Assembly (NCBI GenBank): GCA_013399115.1
Contig: VXAA01001417.1
Span: 100,985 to 164,984, forward strand
Origin: Anseranas semipalmata
Lineage: Eukaryota > Chordata > Aves > Anseriformes > Anseranatidae
Length of the DNA stretch: 64,000 bases
Reading direction: 5' to 3'
The notes beneath the pieces were generated by a model that was given only the letters and a program-made list of their open reading frames with translations, made no database searches and was not told where the DNA came from. Of the stretch, positions 1-12,733 are shown in pieces. Position numbers and translations under genes: made by a program. The stretch's first letter is position 1, and each line of letters starts with the position of its first letter.

Positions 1-880
1 CTTCTAAAATCTCTTCGTATGTTGGCACCTGTCAATTAGTAACCCCGTTTTCAGAAATATTTAGAGTTGAAACATAGAACAATAAACAATAAACAAACAC
101 AGTCTTTATCTCTGTTCAAAAGCCTTCTCACCCAGTAATTTTTTATCAGTATAATTCTATTGCGTTCTGTAAATTACTTATGATTGAAGTACTCTGAGGA
201 AAAAACTCTTACTTGCCTCATTAATACTTACTGTTGTTCAAAACTCTAAGTTTTTATTTGAGTTTTAGTCAGGCTAAATGAAACAGGATTACAGGACGGA
301 ATAAACATAAAAGTTGTAGCTAGAAAGGGCAACTGAACTGCCCTTAGGTATAGGTTGCAGCATTTGATTTGATGGAAATTTTTTCATTCAAGCATTTGTC
401 TGGGGAAGATATTTCCAAAATTTACAGAAACAGAACCTAACCACTCTTCAAACTGGACTTTACGAGAGTCTGTCATGGTCTATCTACTCTCAAAGACAAG
501 GGAGCAGATACAAATACACACATCTGATCATGATCAAGAAAAAACAAGCATTGTTTGCTGCTTAAGTCACTTAGGTAAAGGAAATAGGCTTCCAAATGGA
601 TTTCAGAGAATTTCAGATGTGGTAAGTTTAGTTTTCAAAGGGCTGCCAAATTTCAAAATTTATCTTTCTAATAACTTAAATTCTTCACATTTGAAATAAG
701 GAACTGAAAAAATTGATTCACTCCACAGCTACCTGAAAGGTTTCATTTGTAGGGAAATGTAGTTGAATAATTATCGGCTACTTAATTTTGTCTTCTCTGA
801 CTTGTTATGATTTTGCCTGAATGGTGTCCCATTTATGGCAGCTAAATCCCTGTATAATGCCAGTGTGTGTAATGGTTTAC
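1..880 (-). other. Intron (partial), before the last coding exon
   Basis: This AT-rich stretch follows the donor of window exon 11. I looked on the minus strand for the expected final exon (YYRDHN, LPSWLRQEL) and did not see it, so the intron must run past position 1. No repeat or other gene is recognisable. Confidence 0.8.
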
Positions 881-983
881 CTCAGAATCCATAGGAGGGT
901 ATTTTCTACCTTTGCTCTTTCCAAGACACTTGGTTCTTCCTTCTTCCAGAAGCTGACACCAGAAACCTTTATGTGAATCGAAC
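881..983 (-). CDS. NDST3: NDST3-like coding exon, window exon 11: disulfide loop and PAPS clamp (residues ~800-834)
   Basis: The exon has 103 nt: G completing the split threonine, then 34 codons from [15 protein letters not shown] to [10 protein letters not shown]. The two cysteines of [14 protein letters not shown] fall at ~809 and ~819, equivalent to the NDST1 disulfide 818-828. The lysine of GKSKGRKYP at ~824 matches NDST1 Lys833, which contacts PAPS. The acceptor is TTGTTTCAG. The donor is GAG|GTAAAC, with C instead of G at +5 and so the weakest-looking donor of the set. The last coding exon, which in the family starts near SRTFLS, is not visible downstream in the window. Confidence 0.94.
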
Positions 984-3190
984 CTGAAACAAGTATTTTG
1001 TACACTTTCAACCCAGAAGTATAATAAAATAAGTTCCCACACTCTTAAGAGCTAATTTTTTGCTCCACTAAATTGTCATTTCAGGAAAAAAGGCATCAAG
1101 CAAGTGGGGAAATGGAGAAGCTAAGGAGAGTTACCAGTAGCAAGACAGTAAGAGCTGGGTGCAGACACAAAGTGTGAAGTAAAAGTAAATAAAGAAAAGA
1201 AAGAAAGGAGAGAGGCAGGAGCTAATACTGATCCTGGAAATACTGAATCTTGCAGTGTAAAGGCTATGAGATACTGCAAGGAGGATCTCTGAAGTTTAGA
1301 CTGAAGAAGAAGGTACCTGGTAATGATACAATGAGGATCCAGGTGATTATGAAGATTACTGTTGGGGCAGAGAGATTTACTATGGGCAGAGATGCTGGTA
1401 TATGATGTTTGTCTTCAATAGATTAAATAAAATATTAAATAACCGTAACAAAAATACATGTGTGCATTCTATATATGTTGACATGTATTCTCTGGTCACA
1501 AATTTTACAGCACATTTTAAGGATTACATCATGCCTTCTGACAATACATTCTTAGTCAATGGAAAGTAGGCACGCAGAAAAGAAGGCAGGGCTTCTGCTT
1601 GCAACACAGACACAGGTAACATCTGTGTTCATTGTTTCAGACATATCATAGTTAGGAAGTACCAACAGGAAGCAACGTATTTACGGGACAGATACATTGT
1701 GCTGAGCAATGGTTTCATCTCCCCTAGAGAGCTTTTGCCAGCAAAGATGGAAAACACTTCTTCCAGCTGGACTTACTTTGATTTCATCAGCACAATGCAA
1801 CCATGAACAATTTTTTTCTTCTTAGTTATCTTTGCCCACGTTGTAAAACACGCATCTTAAGATTCCTACCCTACAGTTCACTTCCCAATCTTTCACCACC
1901 ATTCTGTAAATTTGGTATACTGGTATACCAATATACATAAAATATACAATATTTGTACGCCTTGCAGGCCAGTACAAACCTAGAAGGTAAAAAACACTTC
2001 TAATCCTTTGGAGAAAGGATACACAAATACAAGTGTTTTTTTGTTTCACATTGCTATCCTGCAATCTTGTAATTACAAGTAAAAATCATTTGTATTGTTT
2101 GCATCCCTTTTGCAAAAAGACATGCCAGAATGAATTAATTTAAAGACAAATTAATTACTGGTATAAGTAAGCTGACATCAGCTGAAGGGACAAACTGGTA
2201 TCAGTGCACTGTAATGGAACGAACTGCTTTTCTGTGAACATGACCTGCGTACAAGGGCTGACATAGAGGAAAACGCATGCTATAGAGTTAGATGCAGATG
2301 GGATTAATTCACAGTATCCAGGCTGGAGGCTTCAGTATTGGGGAAAAAAAAAAAAAAAAAGAAAAAAAAAGAAAAGAAAACAAGCCGCCGCCGCCACCAC
2401 CACCTCCCAAGTGGACAAACTAAAAAGTCAAACAAATAAAACATGTTTTCAATAGACTGAACTTCAGGGATTATTTTGCCCTTTATGTCTTTACAATGCA
2501 CTTGACTCTATCTCATGGAAGATGAAAGCCTGTTTTGCTACCTGTGCCATAAAAAGGAATAGAATACAAATAGATGAACGCAGTAAATAGGGAAATGTCT
2601 AAGAAATGAAAACATTCTTTTCTGAGAGCTTCCTATATGGACAGATAATAGACTCATATTGAAAAGAGTAATCCTAAGGTTATCAATTTTACTTTAAGGG
2701 CAACCAAATCTAAGTGTCAGAATCCAAAGGATTTGTGTACATGTGTATTTATGACATATAGAGTGGATGTTATATTCCTGAGTGATACTGTTGAATCTTG
2801 CAGCTAATGTCCAAAACAGAAACTAAGTCTTCTTCCTTTCTCTTTATGCATGTCAGAATTCCATGCTCCATTTACTGATGGAAATAAAATTCCTTTTTAT
2901 TCATCCAAAATTCATATGCAATTCTCACAAAGCAATACTTACTTTGTCCATTTGTCAGATGTCTACTCCAGTAACAGTCAAGCTCCACATTTAGTGATGA
3001 CTCAGTGTATGATTCACAGGAAATCTAACCCTATATTGTGTTCTTTTCCAGACACTGATGAATATATCCTACTGCATTCACATGAGAGGGAGAAGTATGA
3101 GAGGCTTTATTTTGTAGTGACCTTACTTACAGACTAACTGGTATTTTAGGAAGATATGAACAAGTGATAATGATGATGAAATTAACTCAC
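984..3190 (-). other. Intron between window exons 10 and 11
   Basis: The intron has 2,207 bases and is phase 2. It contains an A-rich tract followed by a short GCC/ACC triplet run near 2344-2406. The remainder is AT-rich sequence with no coding signal that I recognise. Confidence 0.85.
2344..2406. repeat. A-rich tract followed by (GCC)n(ACC)n triplets
   Basis: A long A run interrupted by single G bases leads directly into four GCC and three ACC triplets. It is low-complexity DNA in an intron; the apparent poly-F reading on the minus strand is an artefact of it. Confidence 0.9.
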
Positions 3191-3300
3191 GTTAGGGCTT
3201 CAGAGTAATTATAATGAGGAGAGACTCCCAGAAATTTTTGTACTTCATCCATCACGGTAGATGGGTCAGTTCTTAGCTGCTGTCCATCAATAATTAGCAA
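3191..3300 (-). CDS. NDST3: NDST3-like coding exon, window exon 10 (residues ~764-800)
   Basis: The exon has 110 nt: 36 codons plus AC of a split threonine, giving a phase 2 intron. It reads [20 protein letters not shown], then [16 protein letters not shown]. This is the late sulfotransferase core; LLIIDGQQL is a buried strand and the following turn is typical of sulfotransferases. The acceptor is TTTTTTGTAG and the donor is GTGAGT. It contains an NYS sequon. No in-frame ATG opens the exon, so it was located by motif. Confidence 0.95.
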
Positions 3301-6300
3301 CTACAAAAAATAAAATAAATGGAAGTTTAATTTAAAATTCATTATGTCAAGTTTCAAACTGAAACTTCCACCTCTGTCAAACTCATTCATTATCTGGAGA
3401 GAACTGCCCCAGATAATTGGTCCAGTTTTATTTGCCATGATCATTAATGATCTGGGAGCAGGGTAAGTGGCATGTTAATTAAATCTGAAATGATATTAAA
3501 TTGGAAGCTGTTGTGACATCAGAGAAATAGCCATGAAGGATCTAGAAAGATAAGAAATGTTGCAGGAAAATGAATGAGATTTGTCTAGACAAGAAAAAAA
3601 AGGTATTAGTGTCTAAAGAAATAACCTATTAAATCTCACAGACACAGGCATATACAAATTAATGTTACAGTCACGTTGAAAGCCTTGTCACTGGAAATGA
3701 CCAAAAAGACAGAAAATAGTAGGTAGATGTTAGGTGAAATGCCTTACTTCTAAAACCATACAAGAATACATAACGTTATGAAAAAAACTTCTTTGAGATT
3801 ATGAATAAAGGTAAATGTTAAGAGGACCTTATGGCAGGAATGTAGATAGATAAGGAACATGCAACACATCTCTAAGATAGCCAGGTACTGGTAAGCAATT
3901 TATTTTTCTTTTTGTCAAGTGCTTGATCATATACACACTCACACTGAGCTACTTCAGATAGGGCTACTCTTTCACCTGGATGTGAATCTTCATGGAAATA
4001 GATGCTACGTGAGGATTTTATCAAATGTAGTATCGTGCCTAAATGACCCACTGAAATGGATTAGGCAAGCATTCACTTCCTGTCATGGAAACAGCTCTGC
4101 TTCCTCCATCATGTTTTGGTGATGAAGAGGAGGGGGGCAATAGATTTGCAGATGGTTCAATGGTCTCATTCCGTATGCAATGCTGAAGCTTGCTTTTTAT
4201 GTTTCCATGCAAGAACAGAGGCTATGATTTGCTTCAAGGATTGGATGAAGCTTATTAGGTTTGCAAGACTATAACGTTTCAGAGCATAATCAAAAGGAAG
4301 AAAATGTCTTTTCTTTTGAAAGATCAGTCTTCGGAATTACCCATACGTGGATTTAGAGATGTGGATTAGTGGAAGTATCAAGCTGTTCAGAAAGCAGTAG
4401 CTCATCCCAGAAGTCTTTCAAATCAGATACATTATGACTGCTTCAGTCCAAAAATGAACCCATAGCTTTTCTAAGAAGTAAGCTCTGAAAAGCTTCGTAG
4501 CACAGCGGTCAAAAAAAAAATCCCAAGTGGGGATATTTCCATCCGAAAGAAAAAGAGTGAAGTTTCTTCTTTAGTATTTAACAACCAAATAGAGATAAAT
4601 AGCTGTGCCATCCCTGCTTCTGCCACCTGAAAAAAGATGTGTAAGAAAATGTTTTGCCAGTAGAAATTGATTCCAATTCCTGACATTTTCAGAGAGCAGG
4701 TAACTAAAAAATGTTAGGGGAACTTTACCTATCCTTGCTGCTACTTCTACCACTTACTATATGCCTACTGACTTTCTAACAGCTATTAAGACTTCAACTC
4801 AGTCACACATGTAGAGATTCCACAATTTATACAGCATTAAAAATTATGAATAGCTTTGTATACCCTGGGTAAGAGCTCTTTTTGAGAAGAAAGGCTCTTT
4901 TTTTTTAGATAAGGCTATACTTCTAATCTGATCTGTTTTTAGGTCTACATTATGTAACTGTTTTATGCTTCAGCAGTTGTTTGAACTTGCTAACAAGTTT
5001 GGATATAACCTACCTGTTGCTTTTGCAATGCAAGTTAATCCCTAATACTTTAACAGAGAAAACATAAGGCTATCAAGGCTCGCTCTTCACCATCATTGTG
5101 GGATGTAAGATCTGGCAAAAATCTGTCTGATGATGCGCATTGCTCAGTACTCCTGGGTAACTTTGGAGAAAAGCTAATGAAAATATGATGTAGAAAATTT
5201 CATACAAGTATCGTGATATGACAGTACTGTGTATCTCATGAATTCTGCGAGGCTGGCACACTCTTGGAAAACAGAAGGTGCAGACTCCAGCCAAATTGTC
5301 TCAGCTAAGCAAGTCCTAGATAAACAGAAGGTTCAAGCTGCAGCCAACCTCCCTCAGCTAAAGTTATCTTTAAATGTTGGGTGGGGAGTAGTGCCAGACA
5401 CACTGTTAATGTCAGGAAAATCTATTCCAGAAATAAATCTATGAAGGAGATACTGATCATGTGATATTGTCTGCCTGTTTTTGTGTAGCAGATGTTTTTC
5501 AGGGCTTAGGATGTGCATCTCTTGAGGTCTGATCTTACACAGGGCGAGGAGACTAATAATTTGTATGTTATATGCCAGCAGAAGTTTGCAGGGGAGATCC
5601 AATTTTCAGATTGCTTATGCTCCACCTGTACTGAAATCTATGGGTCCATAAACAAACACCCTTTGAGACTTAAAGACAAACAGAAAAACCGGTCTTAACA
5701 CAAAGGATATGTCAAGGATTTTCGGGATCAGTGATAGATACCAAATGTAGATGATTAGGAGCACCAACACGCTAAACTGTTCCAGTGTGTGAATGAGCCC
5801 CAGTAGCGGCCCTGATATGCGGTTGCACTGGAATGGGCAGCAATGTATGACAAACTTCCAAAAACAAAGTGTGCAAAAGAGACCCAGTGCTTTGACAGTT
5901 ACAGAAAGGTCATTAGGCAAACCATGAATTCATCTAAAAAACTGGTGATGTCCGAGATGGCAAACACACTGATGTACAGAAAGGCTTTATTTATATTGTT
6001 AACTATAACAAATCAGAGACAGCTCTCTGGTCTTGAGGCTAAATGGCACAAGCATGACTTGGATCCATGTTGCTAAAGCCTCTCACCCACAAAACCAAAC
6101 TGATTGTGTCCAGACCCCCTGATGGCAACTGTTCTTGTTATCCTTTGAGCCATGCTCTGGAACTGCTTGGCAAAATGCTTTATGCTATGTGTCCAAACTG
6201 CCAGAAATGTGTTAAAAATCAAGCACTATGGACAGCAGTGGGCCAGTGTGTGAACTCTTGCAAGGTACAGGTTTATTTACTACTATAATCATAGCCTCAT

Positions 6301-7075
6301 GAGGGTGACACAGTGGGAGATTACTGCATGAAAGGACCAAGGACTGGGTGAAGACACTGATGCATTTAAAGATTAAGATGTTACAGCTTCACTAGATCAC
6401 ATCCATTTCCATCTGTTATTCCCTGTTTTAGGTGGAAAAGATATTGTGTATACCCCAAAGTCTTCAGATGCCAAATCTCTTCTGAAGAGAGATTTTCTCC
6501 CCTCCCTCCCATGTGGGGAGGGCAATATCCCAGCTCACATACCTTGGTGCTAGGTGATACCTGCTACCATTCAGAGAAGACAGAAATATTGAGTAGTGTC
6601 TCATTATTTTCCATCATTTTTTCTTTTGGGAACCTTGATGGAATATCTGATACTAAAGAGACCACAAAGCAGTGCATGCCTGCTTCTCTTTTCCTCAACA
6701 TTACAGACAAAGAATCAGATATACAGTGATGAAAGCATGAGCAAATTAAAAACAAAAGCAAAAACTGTAAGTTAAAGGCAGGTCAGGGTACAAGAGTATT
6801 CAAGGAGCACCAATGAAGTTTCTTGAACTTCCAGATTACTCTGATTTGTTTTGTAGAAGAAGTTCCCAGCTGTATGGTGCTAAGACATGACATCTATAGC
6901 AATGTCAAGCCAACTAATTAGAACATAGCTATGAATAATCAATGTCTTAAAACATGCTAGAGTGTACCTAGGATATCCCTGAGGATCAGCACACAGTAGG
7001 CAAAACTTTTAGTAAGGTGATCTTTTAGGATATTATATATATAAGATTAGGATGTCAAGTTACAGTCTTATTCAC
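3301..7075 (-). other. Intron between window exons 9 and 10
   Basis: The intron has 3,775 bases and is phase 0. It contains the partial tandem duplication at 5269-5365. Several short open frames overlap on both strands between 5.0 and 6.8 kb, but none has homology that I recognise or splice context. Confidence 0.85.
5269..5365. repeat. Degenerate tandem duplication, ~53-bp period
   Basis: Two adjacent units begin AACAGAAGGT and continue through CCAGCCAA / GCAGCCAA to CTCAGCTAA, offset by about 53 bases and clearly diverged. It looks like a local intronic duplication. Confidence 0.75.
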
Positions 7076-7246
7076 CTGATAAGGTGGGAAGTAAGTTAGC
7101 CATCTTTCAATATGTGTAGCATACCATCCAGGTGCTAGGCATCTCTTTTGGAGAGCTCTAAGCTCAGAAGGGGCTCGAGGTCCAGCTGTGATCACCTGAT
7201 AGAAGCTGAATTTTAGAGCTGCAGGATCTTCATGTGATCGCTGATG
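7076..7246 (-). CDS. NDST3: NDST3-like coding exon, window exon 9 (residues ~707-763)
   Basis: The exon has 171 nt, 57 codons, phase 0 at both ends. It begins [17 protein letters not shown], passes through [16 protein letters not shown] and ends [17 protein letters not shown]. It forms part of the sulfotransferase fold that helps shape the substrate cleft (HQRSHEDP after DRAYSWYQ is a family signature). The acceptor is CTTCTTTTACAG and the donor is [18 protein letters not shown] and YFPPYQ appear where I recall RCLVPGWYA and YFPPFQ in mammals. Confidence 0.94.
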
Positions 7247-8551
7247 CTGTAAAAGAAGTTACATTGCTGAGTTCTACAGACCACAAAAGTTGTGAAAGTA
7301 AGACAAAACTGGTCAGTCTTACTGACCTTGCCATGAATGATTATTCACATTAGAAGTTGCTTTAGGTTAAGAAGTCCCCATCTGTATTAATTTGTTGAAA
7401 ATGCTGAGATAAACATTGCTTATATAAAAAAATTGTTTGTATCAAGAGAAATCAGAAGATAGACTGATACTAGCAATAACAAAATAGAATTCATAGATGT
7501 TTATTTTTCAATAAACTGAGTGGCAGCTTTTGTACAAATGAATCCGTCATAACAAACAAAAATACTAAGAAGCTCTGTTTCTAGTAGTTTCATATTTTAT
7601 TTTTTCCAGCTTACTCAAGGTAAATATTTAGAAAGGAAAATTTGAACATTGGTATTTATGAGGATCGTTGGATAATTCAGGTCAGAAGAGCTCTCAGTAG
7701 GTTTCTAAGTCAAGCCTCCTATTCAAAGCAGGGCCAGCAGGGCCATGGACTTAGGGCTTTGATCACTTCTCATCATAACAACAACACAAAATATGTCACA
7801 GAAGTTCTAAGAACTTTGTTCTCTTTGGAATTTTATTTGTTGTATTTGTATTTTTTCCAAATTCCTGTTGAAACTTGTGGACCAGAAGACGAAAAATTGC
7901 TTAATCTACATCAAAACTACTAGGATTAGGATCAGAGAAGTAGAAGTCCATTCTGAACATATCTCACTATCTGTGCTGCATCTTACTATCTCATAGCAAG
8001 GTAACTGGTACTTAGCTTTTAATTGTATGCAATTGTTATACTGCTGAAATATTAGGTATGAACTACTGCACCGTGTAAAGGATTTCATCAGTTTTTTGTA
8101 CGGAATTTCTGGTATTTTATTATTGTTACTGAAACAAAACTATCATTTAAAAAGAAACATTGGTATCAATCTGCCATGATTCTTCAAAATACATTAATCG
8201 GAGATCCATACTTTGTATTAAACAAATTATTATCCAATGATCCCGTTTGATATTATGCTATGTTCTTATTATCTCCACTAAATATTTACTATTGCTTTGT
8301 ATAAATATTACAAATTACATATGGGGAACCTACTTATTTTTATGATCTGCAAAACAGATTTTCAGACTTACATTGACAGATACCTTAGCCCATGGCTAAT
8401 GATGTATGTAGCACTGACGGACCAATAAAAGCTTGTATTCTCCAAACCTTTTATATATATACAGAAAGAAAAAATAGATAGAGAGGATTCAAGGTAGAAA
8501 CCTGACATATTTATTTGACTTCTGCCTGCCCATGTTCCTCAAAATGCATAC
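7247..8551 (-). other. Intron between window exons 8 and 9
   Basis: The intron has 1,305 bases and is phase 0. It is AT-rich and no repeat family or regulatory element is recognisable. Confidence 0.85.
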
Positions 8552-8726
8552 CTGATACCAGGAATATGCCCGATCAGATGGGTCGATGAGGATGGTGATG
8601 ATCTTGGCCTTGGGGATGAGGGAAGCAGCTCGTTTAGGAGCTTCCTCAGAATGAAAATAGTTGGCACTTTTCTCAAAGAGGAAGTCAGTGGTGACATTGG
8701 AAGGAGTAGGGAAGAAATCCATGTAC
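8552..8726 (-). CDS. NDST3: NDST3-like coding exon, window exon 8: 3'-phosphate-binding exon (residues ~648-706)
   Basis: The exon has 175 nt: one base finishing the split tryptophan, then 58 codons and a phase 0 end. It reads from [20 protein letters not shown] to [12 protein letters not shown]. The serine of DRAYSWYQ falls at ~703, equivalent to NDST1 Ser712, which contacts the 3'-phosphate of PAPS. The NVT sequon is at ~658 (NDST1 667 minus 9). The acceptor is TTGCTTTCCTAG and the donor is CAG|GTATGC. The internal ATG is not the exon start: TAC precedes it and is required by WYMDFF. Confidence 0.95.
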
Positions 8727-11700
8727 CTAGGAAAGCAACATCATTCTCGGAATTACTTGAAAGCCACAGAAAGGCTGACAAATCTGTTAAGTATATTTTA
8801 CTCTACAATAATCAATAACAATAATAGTCTAATTGCTAAATAAAAGCAACAAGAAGTTTACATTGTATTTTTGATCATATTTTACTTGGTACTAGCTTTC
8901 TTCTCACTACATATAACTAGACGTTGCACCTATTTTTTGGTAACTGGATGAAAATGTTATGATATTTACGTATCTTTTTAAAATTAGTGAATTCTAGCTT
9001 TTCAGTCAGAACAAACTCCTATCAATGTCAAAAGTAAAAAATGAGTTTTCCAATTTGATCCTTTGCAGACACCAATTACAGTGCAATACCATAAGAAAAA
9101 GATATTCAGTATCAGAACTGCTTTTACTAAAAAGCAGAAAAGAGTTTGTTTATATGGGAAGATGCACCAAAAAAAAAACCAACCACAGCTTCATCAGGTA
9201 AAACATTTCTAAGCAGTGACAGCATCTTTCTATTATTGTTCTATGAATATGTTTTTGTGGAAACATGGGTTGTATTCCTTTTAGTTTTCTTAGTAAGCTT
9301 TCCTCATCCATTACAAAATTCCAGTTCATTTCCAATAATCTCGTATGTCACATACAGACTTCTTTATTCCTAGCCCTCAGACTACTTCTGATTATTGTTG
9401 GGGAAAAGAAGAAATGGGAAATGTAAGTCTTCTTAATTTTTCAGTTAAACTTTGTATTGATAAAATAAAGGCAATTTAAAACAACCTCTTCTGACGATCA
9501 TGCTTAAGGACTGAAATTTCTTCCAGTGCTCAGACCTTGTTCTATTCATAGGACTGAACTACTCTTAATACAAATGAGATGCTCTTGTTGTCTTTGAAAT
9601 TGTGACCACTGCTGGTGCAGCCAGAAGACTTGATAGGTTGGAACTGACTGACTGACATGGACATAACATGCATTTCGTTAGGACACACACATAATTAGCA
9701 TACAAGCACTGATTACAAGGTACTTAGAGAAAAGGAAGGAATCTACAGCGGTTTAAAGAAACTGAACTTTGTAACACCTGATTCTGAGAAGCTAATTCTT
9801 ATGAGTGACTTTTATTAAACTCTACAATGGCAAAGCTGAGAAGGTTTTAGAGAAACTTGTCTAAGAATTTGGACTTCTCCATATTGAGAACAGAATGACA
9901 AGTTCTCCCCCTACTGTTCTATTGTCTCTACTGGGAGACTGCAGTATAAATCTGCACCTCTTTCAAGATGGCAGTATTGAGGTTGCCAAGGTCCTAACAG
10001 CAGAAAGTACCCTTTCTAGCTTCCATAGTTAGCCTTGGTCTAACTGTAAGCTTGGACAAAGATTAAATCAGAGTCAGCTCTGGGAAAAAGCTATCCATCA
10101 CCATAAAATAAATTGAACCAATTGTTATTTGTTAATACTCTTGCCTTGAAAGAATCCAAGACAGTTTAAGGACTAATGAGGAGAGACGTTATGCTCAATT
10201 AACATTTGGTAAGCTCATTGCATGTCAGTATTAAAATACTCTTATCAGACTGAAGGTCTGAGAGGTCTGTCTGGCAGACAGAATCCAAACCTAAGAGTTA
10301 AACAACTACACGACAGGGTAGCTCTGAGTATCGAAGACTTACTTGTGAGAACCTGCCAGGGGTGAGTGGGGCATGCAGTACAGATATACAATAGCCAAAT
10401 GGATGCTTTGGAGTGAGACCTGACAAAATGGTGTACCCGGTCTATAAAGTTGACCACTGAGAGCCTTACGCACCAGTGCTGTGTTAAGATGAAGGTAATT
10501 TGGCACATGTCTAGCAGACAAACTATATCTGCATGTTAGGGAAGGAGTTAAGGCAGGAGGAATGACAAGCGAAATGGTCTTCCTGCCACATGAAAATGGT
10601 AATTTTGCGGAAGAACTGGCTCACTGAACTTAGTCTGTCTCCATCAGCATGGATCCACTATGCCTTGTTTGCATGTCATCTTCCCTGATTTCAGAAAGCT
10701 TAACAGCAAGGATTCAGCCCTCTAATTTCCAGTCATTCAGGCAGCATCTCTCAATTGTTATTAACTGGATGACTCACCATACTTTGTGTAAGAAACTGCT
10801 GCAACAATTATAACTCTGTGAAAACTAAGTGACTTAAAAAGAAATTGGATCTGACATATCTGCACTAAGACCATGCAACAGTGTTCACCCTGTTAATTTT
10901 ATGGATGAATACAAAGTCAAAGGCAATAAAACTATTTTCCCTTAGACTGAGGAAAAAAAGAAAGAAGACAAAATATCAATAATCTTTTACTGGTGCTCAC
11001 CAGCCACTACAGGATGTTACTTTATGTTATTTTTCATCTTGTAGTGTTTTATACTGCAGCACTTTCTGAAAGCAAGAGAAATCAAGAATGACCTTCTGGG
11101 TGTAGATCCACCTGGTGATTCCCTGGTAGCCATAGTGAAACGGCAGCAGTGAAACATACTCTTTTTTTTTTTTTNNNNNNNNNNNNNNNNNNNNNNNACT
11201 ACTTACCTACCCTACTGAGCCATTAGCATTCTCCTAATTACTAGATCTTTGAAAAACATTTTGAGAGTCTCTCCTTCTCCCCACTTTACCTGATTGCTAT
11301 TTCTAAATTGTATTTAAAGGAAAAAGTGCCTCTCTGATATATTTCCTTTTTTTTTTTTCTCATAAGAAATAAGATTTCTAACAGGAACATATTTTTTGCG
11401 TCCATATATTCAGCTAACAACCATCACTGTCCCAACTTCAGAGGCATGTATAAGTAAGAAATACGGTACCTGTCATAGAAATATATTACAATTTACCTTT
11501 AAAGACTAGGAGAATTAAGAAATATGTATTCTTTACTCTTTTTGCATATAGTAATATTTGGATATTCACAAGAAAGCCTCACAAAAAATACTGCATTTAT
11601 GATATGCACTATGATTGCTATTCACTTCAATTTACTTATGACTTTAGAAGGACACTGAAGGTTATTTTTCTTTATCTCTCTTTATATAAACACTTAACAT

Positions 11701-11774
11701 TACCAACAGCAATGCCATTTTTGTATTGTTCACAATATATAAACTTTTATATTTATACTAATAACCCATCTTAC
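8727..11774 (-). other. Intron between window exons 7 and 8
   Basis: The intron has 3,048 bases and is phase 2, splitting a tryptophan codon. It contains the assembly gap at 11175-11197 and several T tracts. Nothing else is recognisable. Confidence 0.85.
11175..11197. other. Assembly gap (23 N)
   Basis: There are 23 undetermined bases directly after a 13-T run. A homopolymer-related assembly break in an intron is the likely cause, and the true size is unknown. No NDST exon is missing at this place. Confidence 0.99.
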
Positions 11775-11898
11775 CAATCAATCCCCCTGTGGTAGTTATT
11801 TCTATTAAAGAACTGTACCTCCTCAAAGGTTTTTGGGCTGGGGGAGTTACTAATGATGGAAGGATGCATGATCAGGAACAAATACAAGGCTGTGGTAC
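11775..11898 (-). CDS. NDST3: NDST3-like coding exon, window exon 7: catalytic glutamate exon (residues ~607-648)
   Basis: The exon has 124 nt: two bases completing the loop glycine, 40 codons, then two bases (TG) of a split tryptophan, giving a phase 2 intron. It reads [20 protein letters not shown], then [20 protein letters not shown]. The second glutamate of TFEEVQFF falls at ~633, equivalent to NDST1 Glu642, the proposed catalytic base. The acceptor is TTTTATTTGCAG and the donor is GTAAGA. With exon 6 it rebuilds the complete PAPS loop. Confidence 0.95.
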
Positions 11899-12733
11899 CT
11901 GCAAATAAAAGTCCAAGATTAAAATACACACGCACACACATATTTTATGGGTCATACCCTCAGATAGACTAAACTGGCTTTATTTCTTTTCACTTCAGTG
12001 AAGGGATGCTGACTTATGTCACCTATGATCTGTATTTTCTATGCTTTTAAATCATTAAAGAATGATTTAAAGAACATTTAAATCATTTAAAGGTCATTTA
12101 AAGAACTCTAAATAGCTAACAGAGAAACTGGAATGCCAATGCTGAAATCTGTTTTCCATGCTTTTAAAAACTGTTTTAAAAGTGATTATTGTTTTTTATA
12201 AGACTGTTAGAAAAATAATTTAAAAGGTGAAGATGAAAGGAAGCAGATACACAATTTTCTAATTACAGAGAAGAAAATTAACCATGAAGTTATTTTACAA
12301 ACTATCATAACCTTGCAATTCAAACTGTCCATTAGGAACTTATTGACTTAAATACCATGAAATAACAAGTTTCTGTAAACAAGACACCTGCAGCACAAAA
12401 ACTTGCAGTTAAGAATCTACACAATTGGAAAAATGGCCGTCTTTCCCTCCCTCAGCTTTGGCAAGATCTTGTCAATCCTGTTGATTTATCAGCGTTGCTC
12501 ATTTTGAGATAAGCCTACAAAAATCTGACACACACCAGAACACTGCATTTTAAAAATGTATATGGTCTTTTGTTGTAGCTTATATTATTAAACTATATTT
12601 GGATGTCTGAAAATAAAAATGCTATTAAATGATCAAGATCTCTACAGAGCACTCTGAGAAAAAAACTGATTAATTGGTATAATTACTTGAACTTACACAT
12701 AGCCTATCTTGTTGAAATACAATAAACTCTCAC
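11899..12733 (-). other. Intron between window exons 6 and 7, splitting the PAPS loop
   Basis: The intron has 835 bases and is phase 1, the shortest complete one here. It divides the GPQKTG/TTAL nucleotide-binding loop. It contains an AT-rich cluster of ATTTAAA-type repeats with an inverted repeat at 12046-12071. Confidence 0.88.
12046..12071. repeat. 11-bp perfect inverted repeat with 4-bp loop
   Basis: TTTAAATCATT and AATGATTTAAA are separated by AAAG. Related ATTTAAA copies follow to about 12112, which suggests local slippage or duplication in AT-rich sequence. Confidence 0.8.

Noticed and set aside
1..840. Last NDST coding exon
   Set aside because: I searched the reverse complement for YYRDHN and LPSWLRQEL and found nothing similar; the exon must be outside the window.
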